A DNA stretch of 19,286 nucleotides from the NCBI GenBank assembly GCA_023230665.1, contig JALNWY010000047.1:1-19286 (forward strand), in the 5' to 3' direction. The notes under the pieces are model-generated. The model ran no database searches. It worked only from the letters and a program-made list of their open reading frames with translations, and was not told the DNA's origin. A program made the position numbers and the translations under genes. The DNA is from Deltaproteobacteria bacterium (GTDB taxonomy: Bacteria; Desulfobacterota; Desulfomonilia; UBA1062). Numbering within the stretch: position 1 is the first letter of the stretch; every line of letters starts with the position of its first letter. Below are positions 6,244-13,876 of this stretch, in pieces.

Positions 6244-6850
6244 GATTTTCGCCCTTGAGATATTCCAGGACCCGGGAGGCGGTCTTTTCCATCTCCAGAA
6301 GGAGATAGTCGCTCCTGGCGATAAAGAACCGGTAGCAGATGTAGACCGGTATGCCGATGGACAGGCCTGTCGCCGTGGTGATGAGGGCCTCGGATATCCC
6401 GGATGCCAGCATCTGGCTCCCCTGATTCTCTCCTCCCACGGCATGGAACGAGGTGATCATGCCCGAGACGGTTCCCAGAAGGCCCAGCAAGGGCGAAATC
6501 GTGGCGATGATGCCCAGGACATCGATGTACCGGTCGATGGCGTACGCCTCCTTGGCCCCTGCCTCCTCCATATAGTCTTTGATGATCTCCCTGCGCATGC
6601 CCGCGTTCTGGATGGCGACCATGATGACCGGGCAGATGGGCGAGGAACTGCGCCTGAGGAGCTTTTCGACATCATGGAGCCTGCCCATCCGGGTCAGGCG
6701 CTCCACCTCTTCCATGAGCGATTTCGGGATGATCTTGCTCTGACGGAGCGCGAACGACCTCTCGATGATAATGGCCAGTGCGGCGATCGAGCACGCAAGG
6801 AGCGGCCACATCAGAGGACCGCCCTTGACGAAAAATTCCCACAGAGTCAT
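6218..6850 (-). CDS. exbB: ExbB/TolQ/MotA-family proton-channel protein
   Basis: This is a 210-residue inner-membrane protein that forms the proton channel with the ExbD-like protein. TM1 is near the N-terminus (GGPLMWPLLACSIAALAIII, then ERSFALR). A cytoplasmic helical segment follows (LMEEVERLTRMGR...RREIIKDYMEEAG). TM2 contains ATISPLLGLLGTVSGMITSF and TM3 contains SEALITTATGLSIGIPVYI; both carry the Gly/Thr-rich signatures of the family. The start ATG at 6850 has GGAGG 4 bases upstream. The frame stays open further upstream, but that sequence lacks family similarity. It is divergently oriented from ricT, sharing the 112-base region 6851-6962, and is probably co-transcribed and coupled with exbD. 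TolQ versus ExbB cannot be decided from the sequence alone. Confidence 0.88.
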   Translation of the reverse strand: MTLWEFFVKGGPLMWPLLACSIAALAIIIERSFALRQSKIIPKSLMEEVERLTRMGRLHDVEKLLRRSSSPICPVIMVAIQNAGMRREIIKDYMEEAGAKEAYAIDRYIDVLGIIATISPLLGLLGTVSGMITSFHAVGGENQGSQMLASGISEALITTATGLSIGIPVYICYRFFIARSDYLLLEMEKTASRVLEYLKGENHEVQAQKG

Positions 6851-6887
6851 GTCGCCTCCTGTTGACGGTATGCCAGGTAATTGCCTT

Positions 6888-6916
6888 TTTATTCCACAAA
6901 CCGGGAGAATAATCAA
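6888..6916 (-). promoter_or_regulatory. Possible promoter for exbB-exbD
   Basis: On the minus strand TTGATT (revcomp 6911-6916) and AATAAA (revcomp 6888-6893) are 17 bases apart, each matching the sigma70 consensus at 4 of 6 positions. The start point would be near 6881, giving a leader of about 30 bases that includes the GGAGG of exbB. Confidence 0.35.
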
Positions 6917-6928
6917 TGGAGGGAAAAG

Positions 6929-6952
6929 ATGTTCTTGATAATTATTGTGTAA
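6929..6952 (+). promoter_or_regulatory. Possible 7-codon leader ORF (MFLIIIV) before ricT
   Basis: GGAGGG at 6918-6923 sits 5 bases before an ATG that opens a 7-codon frame, ending in TAA at 6950-6952, just 10 bases before the ricT ATG. It has the best ribosome binding site in the region, while ricT itself has none. It may load ribosomes for ricT by re-initiation or act as a leader peptide. The frame is too short to prove by sequence alone. Confidence 0.3.
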
Positions 6953-6962
6953 GATTGCTAAC

Positions 6963-8000
6963 ATGGTACCGATGGAAAACGCGAATGATATACAGGATGC
7001 ACAAAGCACGCAAGGTACGGATAATAATAAAGAACCCAAGACCCTGGTCTGCGTGAGATTCCCCGCGCTTCCCCTGTCGTATATCTTCGATGCGAAGGGT
7101 ATGGATCTTCATTGCGGCGATCTCGTGCTGGTGAATACCGAGGCCGGGCTCTCGGTAGCCAAGGTGATCGGGTCGCCGTCACACGATGAAGCCGCCGGGC
7201 TCGACGAGATCAAGCCCGTGCTCAGGAAGGCCACGCCGGAGGACCAGGACAAGCTCGCGGTCATCCGCGAAAGGGAGCAGGAGTGCTTCCAGTTCTGTCA
7301 CGAGCGGATCACGGCCCGCGACCTGCCCATGAAGCTCACCCGGGTGGAGCAGATGTTCGACGGGAGCAAGACCACCTTCTACTTCGTGGCAGAAGGGCGG
7401 GTGGATTTCCGCGAGCTGCTCAAGGACTTGGTGGAGAAGTACCGGACCAGGATCGAGCTGCGTCAGATCGGGAGCCGTCAGGAGTCTGCCATGCTGGGGG
7501 GAATCGGGAGTTGCGGGAGGGAGGTCTGCTGCTCGGTATACCTCACCAGTTTCCAGCGGATATCGGTCAAGATGGCAAAGAACCAGAACATGACGCTCAA
7601 TCCCTCCAAGATCTCCGGTCTGTGCGGCAAGCTCAAGTGCTGTCTCGCCTACGAGAAGGAGTCGTATGCAAACCTCATCGACAACCTTCCCAAACCGGGG
7701 AAAAAGGTCTTTCTCGAACAAGGGGAGGCCGTGGTGGTCAGCATCAACATCATCAACCAGACCTTTGTGGCAAAGCTCACTGATCGCCGGTTTATCAAGA
7801 GCATGGTTTCTGATATACTGACTGAAGAAGAATATACAAGGCTCTCCGAGCAGAAAGCGGCCGAGAACGCCAGGGTCAAGGAGCAGCCGCGCGAGGGGCA
7901 CTCCGCAGAAGGAGCCTCCGATCAGAGCAAACCCCGGGGCAAGAGGAGAAGATCATCCAGGAGCAGGAATTTCAGAAAGAGAAGGAGCAAGCCCGAATGA
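6963..8000 (+). CDS. ricT: RicT/YaaT-like PSP1-domain regulatory protein
   Basis: This is a 345-residue protein of the PSP1 C-terminal domain family. In Bacillus subtilis RicT (YaaT) joins RicA and RicF in an Fe-S-containing complex that affects RNase Y and mRNA processing; the role in Gram-negatives is less clear. The core contains VCVRFPALPLSYIFDAK, GSKTTFYFVAEGRVDFRELL and the cysteine-rich stretch GIGSCGREVCC plus LCGKLKCCLAYE, plus CFQFCHERI earlier. The cysteines are probable Fe-S ligands. The last 23 residues are strongly basic (KPRGKRRRSSRSRNFRKR...), possibly RNA-binding. The start is uncertain: ATG 6963, ATG 6972 or TTG 6945, none with a clear ribosome binding site. Its TGA overlaps the metG ATG by 4 bases; it is the first gene of a long operon. 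Confidence 0.88.
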   Translation: MVPMENANDIQDAQSTQGTDNNKEPKTLVCVRFPALPLSYIFDAKGMDLHCGDLVLVNTEAGLSVAKVIGSPSHDEAAGLDEIKPVLRKATPEDQDKLAVIREREQECFQFCHERITARDLPMKLTRVEQMFDGSKTTFYFVAEGRVDFRELLKDLVEKYRTRIELRQIGSRQESAMLGGIGSCGREVCCSVYLTSFQRISVKMAKNQNMTLNPSKISGLCGKLKCCLAYEKESYANLIDNLPKPGKKVFLEQGEAVVVSINIINQTFVAKLTDRRFIKSMVSDILTEEEYTRLSEQKAAENARVKEQPREGHSAEGASDQSKPRGKRRRSSRSRNFRKRRSKPE

Positions 8001-9895
8001 AAGGGTATTTCTACATCACCACCCCCATTTATTACGTGAATGCGAAACCTCACCTGGGGCATGTGTACACCACCGTGATCGCGGATGTTCTGGCCCGGTA
8101 CCACAAACTGCTCGGAGAATCCGTGTTTTTCCTTACGGGCACTGACGAGCACGGGGACAAGATTGCGGAGACCGCCAGAAACCTGGGCACCACGCCCAGA
8201 GAGCTCGCCGACGAGAACAGCGCCCGGTTCAGAAACCTCTGGCCCGAGCTCGCCGTGAACAACGATCGGTTCATCCGCACCACAGAGCCGGATCACACCA
8301 AGACCGTCCAGGCTATCCTGCAGAACGTCCATGACAAGGGCGACATCTATTTCGGCGAGTACGGCGGGCACTACTGTGTCGGTTGCGAACGGTTCTTCAC
8401 GGAGACCGAGATGGCAGGCGGCAAATGCCCCATTCATGACAAGGAGCTCGTCTATCGCCAGGAGCAGAACTACTTTTTCCGGATGGAGAAGTACCGGGGC
8501 TGGCTCATCGACCACATCAAGAACCATCCTGATTTCATCCGGCCGGAACGGTACAAGAACGAGGTCCTGGGGATGCTCAGGGAGCCGCTGGACGACCTCT
8601 GCATCTCGCGGCCCAAGTCGCGGCTCTCCTGGGGCATAGAGCTCCCCTTTGACAGAAACTATGTGTGTTACGTGTGGTTCGATGCCCTCATCAATTATCT
8701 CACCGGCATCGGATACCCGAACCACGGGCACTTCTCCGAGTTCTGGGCAAGTGCCCAGCACCTCGTGGGCAAGGACATTCTCAAACCCCACGCGGTCTAC
8801 TGGCCCACCATGCTCAGGTCCATGGGGCTTGAGCCCTATCGCCATCTGAACGTGCACGGGTTCTGGAACGTGGACCAGGCCAAGATGTCAAAGAGCCTGG
8901 GCAATGTGGTGGACCCGCTCGATCTCAAGGAGAAGTACGGGGTCGACGCCTTCCGGTATTTCCTGGTGCGGGAGATGGTTTTCGGCCTGGATTCCAATTT
9001 CTCCGAAGAGGCGCTCATCGAGCGCTACAACGCCGATCTGGCCAACGACCTCGGAAATCTGGTGAGCAGGAGCACCCGGATGGTGGCCAAGTATTTCGAC
9101 AGCACCCTGCCCCAGCCTTCAGGGGTCCTCGCAAAAGAGGAGAACGAACTCAGGGAGCTTGCCCTCAAGGTGGCTAAAGAATACAAGGCGCGCATGGAAA
9201 ACCTCGAGCTCCATAGCGCCATGGGCTCTGTCTGGTTGCTGATCTCGTTCCTGAACAAGTACATCGACAGGACCGCACCGTGGACCCTTGCCAAGAACGA
9301 CCGGGGCCGGCTTGGGGTGGTGATGTATCACATCATGGAGGGTATCAGGTTCGTGGCGGAAATGATCTATCCGGTCATGCCGGACAGCTCGGCCAGGACA
9401 CTGGGGGTCCTGGGAATGGACAAAGAATTTACGGGCATGAGCCTCACCGAATTCGGAAAGCTTAAGGGCGGGGCCTCCATCGGGGTTCCCGATGCACTCT
9501 TTCCCCGGGTGGAGCATCTGAAGGCGCCTGACCAGCCGGCCGGTGTAAAGATACAGGAGAAAGAGGAGGCAAACCTCATCGAGATCTCGGATTTCGCGAA
9601 ATGCGTGCTCAGGGTCGGGAAGATCCTTGAGGCGAGCACGGTCGAGAGGTCTGAAAAACTCGTTGTCCTCAAGATTGACGTGGGAGAGACGATACAGATA
9701 GCTGCCGGCATAGCAAAGAGCTATTCGCCCCAGGAGCTCGTGGGCAAATATATCGCCGTGGTAATGAACCTGAAGCCGGCAAGGCTCATGGGTATCGAGA
9801 GCCAAGGCATGCTCCTGGCAACGGACACGCCCGAAGGGAAGCTCACGCTTGTCACCTTCGACCGGGAGCCTTTGGTGGGGGCAAGAATCAGATAA
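7997..9895 (+). CDS. metG: Methionyl-tRNA synthetase
   Basis: This class I synthetase charges tRNA-Met with methionine for initiation and elongation. It has 632 residues. The HIGH-type motif is PHLGH (18-22) in TTPIYYVNAKPHLGH. The zinc knuckle is CVGC...CPIH (about residues 127-150), a single-knuckle arrangement. KMSKS is at 296-300 in QAKMSKSLGNVVDP. An anticodon-binding helical domain follows. The last 105 or so residues form a tRNA-binding (Trbp111/EMAP-II-like) OB-fold, with VLRVGKILEAS, ERSEKLVVLKIDVGE and ARLMGIESQGMLLA, which usually supports dimerisation and tRNA affinity. The ATG overlaps the ricT stop (ATGA). The next gene begins 13 bases after its TAA. Confidence 0.97.
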   Translation: MKGYFYITTPIYYVNAKPHLGHVYTTVIADVLARYHKLLGESVFFLTGTDEHGDKIAETARNLGTTPRELADENSARFRNLWPELAVNNDRFIRTTEPDHTKTVQAILQNVHDKGDIYFGEYGGHYCVGCERFFTETEMAGGKCPIHDKELVYRQEQNYFFRMEKYRGWLIDHIKNHPDFIRPERYKNEVLGMLREPLDDLCISRPKSRLSWGIELPFDRNYVCYVWFDALINYLTGIGYPNHGHFSEFWASAQHLVGKDILKPHAVYWPTMLRSMGLEPYRHLNVHGFWNVDQAKMSKSLGNVVDPLDLKEKYGVDAFRYFLVREMVFGLDSNFSEEALIERYNADLANDLGNLVSRSTRMVAKYFDSTLPQPSGVLAKEENELRELALKVAKEYKARMENLELHSAMGSVWLLISFLNKYIDRTAPWTLAKNDRGRLGVVMYHIMEGIRFVAEMIYPVMPDSSARTLGVLGMDKEFTGMSLTEFGKLKGGASIGVPDALFPRVEHLKAPDQPAGVKIQEKEEANLIEISDFAKCVLRVGKILEASTVERSEKLVVLKIDVGETIQIAAGIAKSYSPQELVGKYIAVVMNLKPARLMGIESQGMLLATDTPEGKLTLVTFDREPLVGARIR

Positions 9896-9908
9896 ACATC
9901 CGGGGAAG

Positions 9909-10292
9909 ATGATGCAGAGGGTTCCGATCAATCTGGTGGAGCCGGGCATGGTCCTGGCGAAACCGGTCGTCAACGACGCGGGAATGCCGCTGTGCGCCGA
10001 GGGGACCGAACTCACCGCCGTTCTCATCGACAGGCTGAAGCGGATGAACATCTCCCAGCTCATCCTCAAGGGCCATCCGGTAGAGATGGGCGGGCCTGCG
10101 AAGAGCCCGGAAGAGCAGATCCGGGAAATGACGGCCAGGTTCGCACGGGTACAGGGCGACCCCATCATGGATACAATCAGGGAGGCCATCGAGAAAGCGA
10201 TCCTCGTCGAATCCATGGAGCAGCAGGACGAGCCCGCCGAGCAGGAAGGTCCGGCCAAGGCGGATGGTGTCCAGGGAGAGCCCGGTGAGTAA
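9909..10292 (+). CDS. Small protein resembling the N-terminal module of HD-GYP proteins
   Basis: This is a 127-residue soluble protein with no assigned function. Residues 4-55 (RVPINLVEPGMVLAKPVVND, then GTELTAVLIDRLKRMNISQL) follow the pattern 'L.PGMVLA..V....G..L...GT.LT...I..L...GI..V'. This pattern precedes HD-GYP and related phosphohydrolase domains in many bacteria. Here the module stands alone, followed by a helical, acidic tail (about 65-127; ESMEQQDEPAEQEG) that looks disordered at the end. The start could be ATG 9909 or ATG 9912, with GGGGA just upstream. The stop overlaps the start of the HDOD gene, so the two are probably made together; a paired adaptor role is an inference. Confidence 0.72.
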   Translation: MMQRVPINLVEPGMVLAKPVVNDAGMPLCAEGTELTAVLIDRLKRMNISQLILKGHPVEMGGPAKSPEEQIREMTARFARVQGDPIMDTIREAIEKAILVESMEQQDEPAEQEGPAKADGVQGEPGE

Positions 10293-11115
10293 GGAACAGC
10301 ACATCAAGACGATCGCCAGGCGCATCCAGAGCCTTCCCACCCTGCCTCCGGTGGTGAAGAAGCTGACCGCCATGGTGGAGAGCCCCGAGGTGACTGCCAA
10401 GGACGTGGGCAAGCTCATCTCGTCTGATCAGGTGCTGAGCGCAAAGGTGCTCAAGCTGGTCAACTCCTCGTTCTACGGGCTCTCGGGCAAGGTGTCGTCC
10501 ATCAGTCATGCCGTCATCCTCCTGGGATTCAACGTCATCAAGGGGGTCGTGCTCTCGGCTTCGGTGTTCGACATCATGGAAAGGTCCATGGTAGGGCTCT
10601 GGGAGCACTCCCTGGGGACAGCCATCATTTCCGGGACCATCAGCCGAAACCTGGGGCTGAGCGAACCTGAAGAGATATCCACGGCCGCTTTGCTCCACGA
10701 TATCGGGAAGGTGCTGGTCAGGGTGTCCCTGAGCGAGGACTATGATTGCATCGTCCGGATCGCCGGGGAACAGGGCCGTGCCTTCCGGGAGGCCGAGCTC
10801 GAGGTCCTCGGCGTAGACCATGCGGACATCGGCTCGTGGCTGTCCAGGGAGTGGGGTCTGCCCAGACAGCTCATTGCTCCCATCACGTATCATCACGACC
10901 CGGGCAATGCCCCGGGTCTGCAGGACCGCGTAGCCGTGGTCCATATCGCCGACAGCCTTGCTCATGCATTCGGGGTGGGCGGGGGCCCGGACGGGGGAGT
11001 GCCCAGGATAACGGAATTGTCGTGGAACCTGCTGGGCATGCCCGGACTCGATCTGACGGCTCTCATGAGGAAGATCCTCGTCGATCTCGAAGAGGTCGAA
11101 AACCACAAACTGTAA
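10285..11115 (+). CDS. HDOD-domain signalling protein
   Basis: This is a 276-residue protein that is almost entirely one HDOD domain, a helical relative of HD phosphohydrolases found in bacterial signalling proteins. The signature IQSLPTLPPVVKKLTAMVES, then ISSDQVLSAKVLKLVNSSFY, fills residues 14-64, followed by SISHAVILLGFNVIKGVVLS. The HD-type residues are partly kept: WEHSLGTA (H108), ALLHDIGKV (H138, D139), VDHADIGSWL and ITYHHDP. Some hydrolase activity is therefore not excluded, although most HDOD domains are thought to be non-catalytic. I chose GTG 10285, with GGGAG 7 bases upstream, giving an 8-base overlap with the preceding gene. ATG 10264 is the alternative and adds 7 residues. It lies between an HD-GYP-like adaptor and a GGDEF protein. 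Confidence 0.85.
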   Translation: MSKEQHIKTIARRIQSLPTLPPVVKKLTAMVESPEVTAKDVGKLISSDQVLSAKVLKLVNSSFYGLSGKVSSISHAVILLGFNVIKGVVLSASVFDIMERSMVGLWEHSLGTAIISGTISRNLGLSEPEEISTAALLHDIGKVLVRVSLSEDYDCIVRIAGEQGRAFREAELEVLGVDHADIGSWLSREWGLPRQLIAPITYHHDPGNAPGLQDRVAVVHIADSLAHAFGVGGGPDGGVPRITELSWNLLGMPGLDLTALMRKILVDLEEVENHKL

Positions 11116-11126
11116 AGGGGGGGCAC

Positions 11127-12050
11127 GTGAAAACGGCGATCATGGTAAAGGAGAGCCTCGATGAGCATCTCTCCCCGATCATATCCTCCGTGTTCGATTC
11201 CGTCCAGGTCATCCACCGCGACGAAGACTTCCTCTCTCTCATCTCCATGGACCCGCCCGACATCATTCTCGTGGACCGCACCTGCCTGAAGGAAGAGAAG
11301 AGTCGTATCGTCGAGGAGTTCAGGAACAGCACCTTGTACGGGCATCTGCCCATCGTGGCCCTCTACAGCGAAAAAGATATCGAAGACCCTGCGGCGCTTG
11401 AGATCCCTCTCGACGATTTCATTGTCCTGGGCAGTTCGGAGCTGCAGATCAGACGAAGGATCGAGTTCATCGCCCGGAGATCGGTGCGGGAAAAGGACAT
11501 AAACCCCCTTACCAGGCTGCCCGGCAACGAGTCCATCGTCCGCTGCGTACAGCGCATGTTCGACGAAAACAGCGAGATTGCAATCGCCTGGGTTGACCTT
11601 GACGACTTCGGACCGTATAACGAGCGCTATGGGTTCTCAAGCGGGGACGAGGTGCTGCTCGCTGCGGCGCGTATCATCACCAGTGTCCTTCGCGAGTCCG
11701 GGCGGGAAAACATCTTCGTGGGACACGCAGGGGGGGACGATTTTCTCTTTATCTGTCCCATCGCAGAAATCAAGACCATCTGCGAGGAGATCCTTTCCCG
11801 GTTCGACGTGGTGATTCGGGATTTCTACAATGAGGAGGACCTGGATCAGGGAGGAATCGTATCCAAGGCCAGGAGGGGGGAGATCAGAAAGTTTCCCGTC
11901 ATCACGGTTTCCATTGCAGTGGTGCTCAACGAAAAGAAACGCTACAGGCATTATGGACAGGCCTCCCAGGATGCCAAGGAAATCATGGGATATGTAAAGG
12001 GTCTCAAAGGCAGCACCTACATGATCGACAGAAGAGGGGGATACCGGTGA
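11127..12050 (+). CDS. Receiver-like plus GGDEF-domain protein (GGDDF signature)
   Basis: This is a 307-residue protein with two parts. Residues 1-115 form a receiver-like domain: DIILVD ends at 50 where a phospho-acceptor Asp would lie, and LPIVALYSEKD at 74-84, but the N-terminal acidic pair is missing (MVKESLDEH), so phosphorylation is doubtful. Residues 125-300 form a GGDEF domain with NPLTRLPGN (126-134), WVDLDDFGPYNERYGFSSGD (155-174) and GGDDF at 202-206 in place of GGDEF. No RxxD inhibitory site precedes it. It may make or only bind a cyclic dinucleotide. GTG 11127 follows AAGGGGGGG at a good distance and lies 11 bases after the HDOD stop. Its TGA overlaps the purB GTG (GTGA). Confidence 0.85.
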   Translation: MKTAIMVKESLDEHLSPIISSVFDSVQVIHRDEDFLSLISMDPPDIILVDRTCLKEEKSRIVEEFRNSTLYGHLPIVALYSEKDIEDPAALEIPLDDFIVLGSSELQIRRRIEFIARRSVREKDINPLTRLPGNESIVRCVQRMFDENSEIAIAWVDLDDFGPYNERYGFSSGDEVLLAAARIITSVLRESGRENIFVGHAGGDDFLFICPIAEIKTICEEILSRFDVVIRDFYNEEDLDQGGIVSKARRGEIRKFPVITVSIAVVLNEKKRYRHYGQASQDAKEIMGYVKGLKGSTYMIDRRGGYR

Positions 12051-13336
12051 TCCGCCGCTATTCCAGAGAGGCGATGCAGCACATCTGGTCGGATGAAAAC
12101 CGATACCGGAAGTGGCTCGACGTGGAGATCGCCGTCTGCGAGGCATGGGCCTGCCTGGGAAGGATACCGAAGGAGAGCCTCGAGAATATCAGATCAAAGG
12201 CCCGGTTCACAGTAGAGCGCATCGAGGAGATCGAAGCAGTCACCCGGCACGACGTGATCGCCTTCGTGTCCTGCGTGGCGGAATACGTGGGAGAGGACGC
12301 CCGGTTCATCCACATGGGCATGACCTCATCCGATGTCCTGGATACCGCGCTTGCCCTGCAGCTCAAGGAGAGCGCGCAGATCATTATCCAGGATATCCGC
12401 GATTTCATGGAGGTGCTCAAAAAAAGGGCCTTCGAGTTTAAATATACCCCGGCCATGGGGAGGTCCCACGGCATACACGCGGAGCCCATCACCTTCGGGC
12501 TGAAATTCGCCCTGTGGTACGCCGAGATGGCCAGAAATCTCAAACGCATGGAAGACGCCGCCTGGGTGATTTCCTGCGGTAAGATCTCGGGGGCGGTGGG
12601 CACCTTTGCCAACATCCCGCCCGAGGTGGAGGAGTACGCCTGCAGGAGGCTGGGGCTCGAGCCCGACCCCATCAGCACGCAGATCATCCAGCGGGACCGG
12701 CATGCCCAGTTCTTTACCACTATCGCTGTCATCGGCTCCACCCTGGAGAAGATCGCGACCGAGATCAGGCACCTCCAGCGCACCGAAGTGCTCGAGGCCA
12801 TGGAGCCGTTCGGGAAGGGGCAGAAAGGATCGTCGGCCATGCCGCACAAGAAGAACCCCATCCTCTCCGAGAACATCACCGGTCTCTCCCGGCTCCTGAG
12901 GGGCTACTGCCTCTCGTCGCTGGAAAACGTGGCCCTGTGGCACGAGCGTGACATCAGCCACTCGAGCGTTGAGCGGGTGATCGCCCCCGATGCCACCATT
13001 GTGCTCGATTTCGCCCTGGCGAGGCTGACCGGTGTGATCCACGGGCTCGTGGTCTATCCTGAGAACATGCAGAAGAATATCGAGCTCACCAGGGGGCTCT
13101 GGCACTCCCAAGGGGTCCTGCTCGCCCTGGTCGACCGGGGAATTGCCCGGGACACCGCATATCAGTGGGTCCAGCGCAACGCCCTGAAGGTGTGGGAAAA
13201 CAAAGGTGAATTCAAAGATTTCCTGCTGGCCGACCAGGATATCGCGAGCACGCTCGGGGCGGATTCCATAGAAAATCTCTTTGATCTTTCCCATCACCTC
13301 AAGTTTGTTGATCATATTTTCGAAAGGGTCTTTTAA
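12047..13336 (+). CDS. purB: Adenylosuccinate lyase
   Basis: PurB catalyses two fumarate-releasing steps of purine synthesis: SAICAR to AICAR, and adenylosuccinate to AMP. The protein has 429 residues, as usual for the bacterial short type. Catalytic landmarks are H69 (TRHDV), MTSSD at 92-96, the general-acid region GRSHGIHAEP with H141, and the fumarate-lyase signature GSSAMPHKKNP at 261-271, which carries the flexible-loop serine. The start is GTG 12047, overlapping the stop of the GGDEF gene by 4 bases, with AGAGGGGG upstream. The stop TAA shares its last base with the pyrE ATG (TAATG), so purine and pyrimidine genes are coupled. Confidence 0.97.
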   Translation: MIRRYSREAMQHIWSDENRYRKWLDVEIAVCEAWACLGRIPKESLENIRSKARFTVERIEEIEAVTRHDVIAFVSCVAEYVGEDARFIHMGMTSSDVLDTALALQLKESAQIIIQDIRDFMEVLKKRAFEFKYTPAMGRSHGIHAEPITFGLKFALWYAEMARNLKRMEDAAWVISCGKISGAVGTFANIPPEVEEYACRRLGLEPDPISTQIIQRDRHAQFFTTIAVIGSTLEKIATEIRHLQRTEVLEAMEPFGKGQKGSSAMPHKKNPILSENITGLSRLLRGYCLSSLENVALWHERDISHSSVERVIAPDATIVLDFALARLTGVIHGLVVYPENMQKNIELTRGLWHSQGVLLALVDRGIARDTAYQWVQRNALKVWENKGEFKDFLLADQDIASTLGADSIENLFDLSHHLKFVDHIFERVF

Positions 13337-13869
13337 TGAATAAAAGAGAGGAGCTTCTGGAGATCGTTCGGCGCGATGCGGTCAGGTTCGGGAAGTTTGT
13401 TCTCGCGTCAGGGAAAGAGTCGGATCTCTATGTGGACCTGCGCAAGGTCACCCTGCAGCCGAGGTCGGCCATCCTGATCGGGTCGATCATTTTCGAGCTG
13501 GTCAAGGACCGGCCCGTCGAGGCTGTGGGGGGGATGTCCATCGGGGCCGATCCCATTGCGACAGCCGCAAGTCTGGCAGCGTACCAGAACGGGCGGGAGA
13601 TAGTGGCCTTTCTGGTCAGAAAGGAGAAAAAAGAGCACGGAACGAAGAATCTGGTCGAAGGCCCGATACGTCCCGGGCTCAGAGCCGTGATCGTGGAGGA
13701 TGTCATCACCACGGGTTCCAGCACGATCGCCGCTATACGGAACGCCGAAGAAGCGGGTTTGAAGGTTGAATTGGTCATCGGGATTCTGGACAGAATGGAG
13801 GGGGGGAAACCCGCCATTGAATCGCTGGGGTATGAGGTGCAAACCATATTTACGAGGAAAGACCTCTAG
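13336..13869 (+). CDS. pyrE: Orotate phosphoribosyltransferase
   Basis: PyrE joins orotate to PRPP to give orotidine 5'-monophosphate in pyrimidine synthesis. The protein has 177 residues, typical of the short bacterial type. It shows FGKFVLASGKESDLYVDLRK near the N-terminus (orotate side), VGGMSIGADPIA at 64-75, the lysine-rich catalytic loop RKEKKEHGTK (95-104) and the PRPP-binding motif VIVEDVITTGSS at 118-129. It is translationally joined to purB by TAATG and lies 7 bases before the next gene. No other pyr gene is in the window. Confidence 0.96.
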   Translation: MNKREELLEIVRRDAVRFGKFVLASGKESDLYVDLRKVTLQPRSAILIGSIIFELVKDRPVEAVGGMSIGADPIATAASLAAYQNGREIVAFLVRKEKKEHGTKNLVEGPIRPGLRAVIVEDVITTGSSTIAAIRNAEEAGLKVELVIGILDRMEGGKPAIESLGYEVQTIFTRKDL

Positions 13870-13876
13870 ATTGTGC

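Noticed and set aside
6862..6910. Possible plus-strand promoter for ricT (TTGACG or TTGCCT as -35)
   Set aside because: No acceptable -10 at 16-18 bases; the best (GAGAAT at 6905-6910) matches only 4 of 6 positions, so the ricT promoter remains unassigned.
9119..10258. A 379-residue open frame on the minus strand across the metG end and the adaptor gene
   Set aside because: It covers clear coding sequence on the other strand, including the metG tRNA-binding domain, and has no family resemblance.
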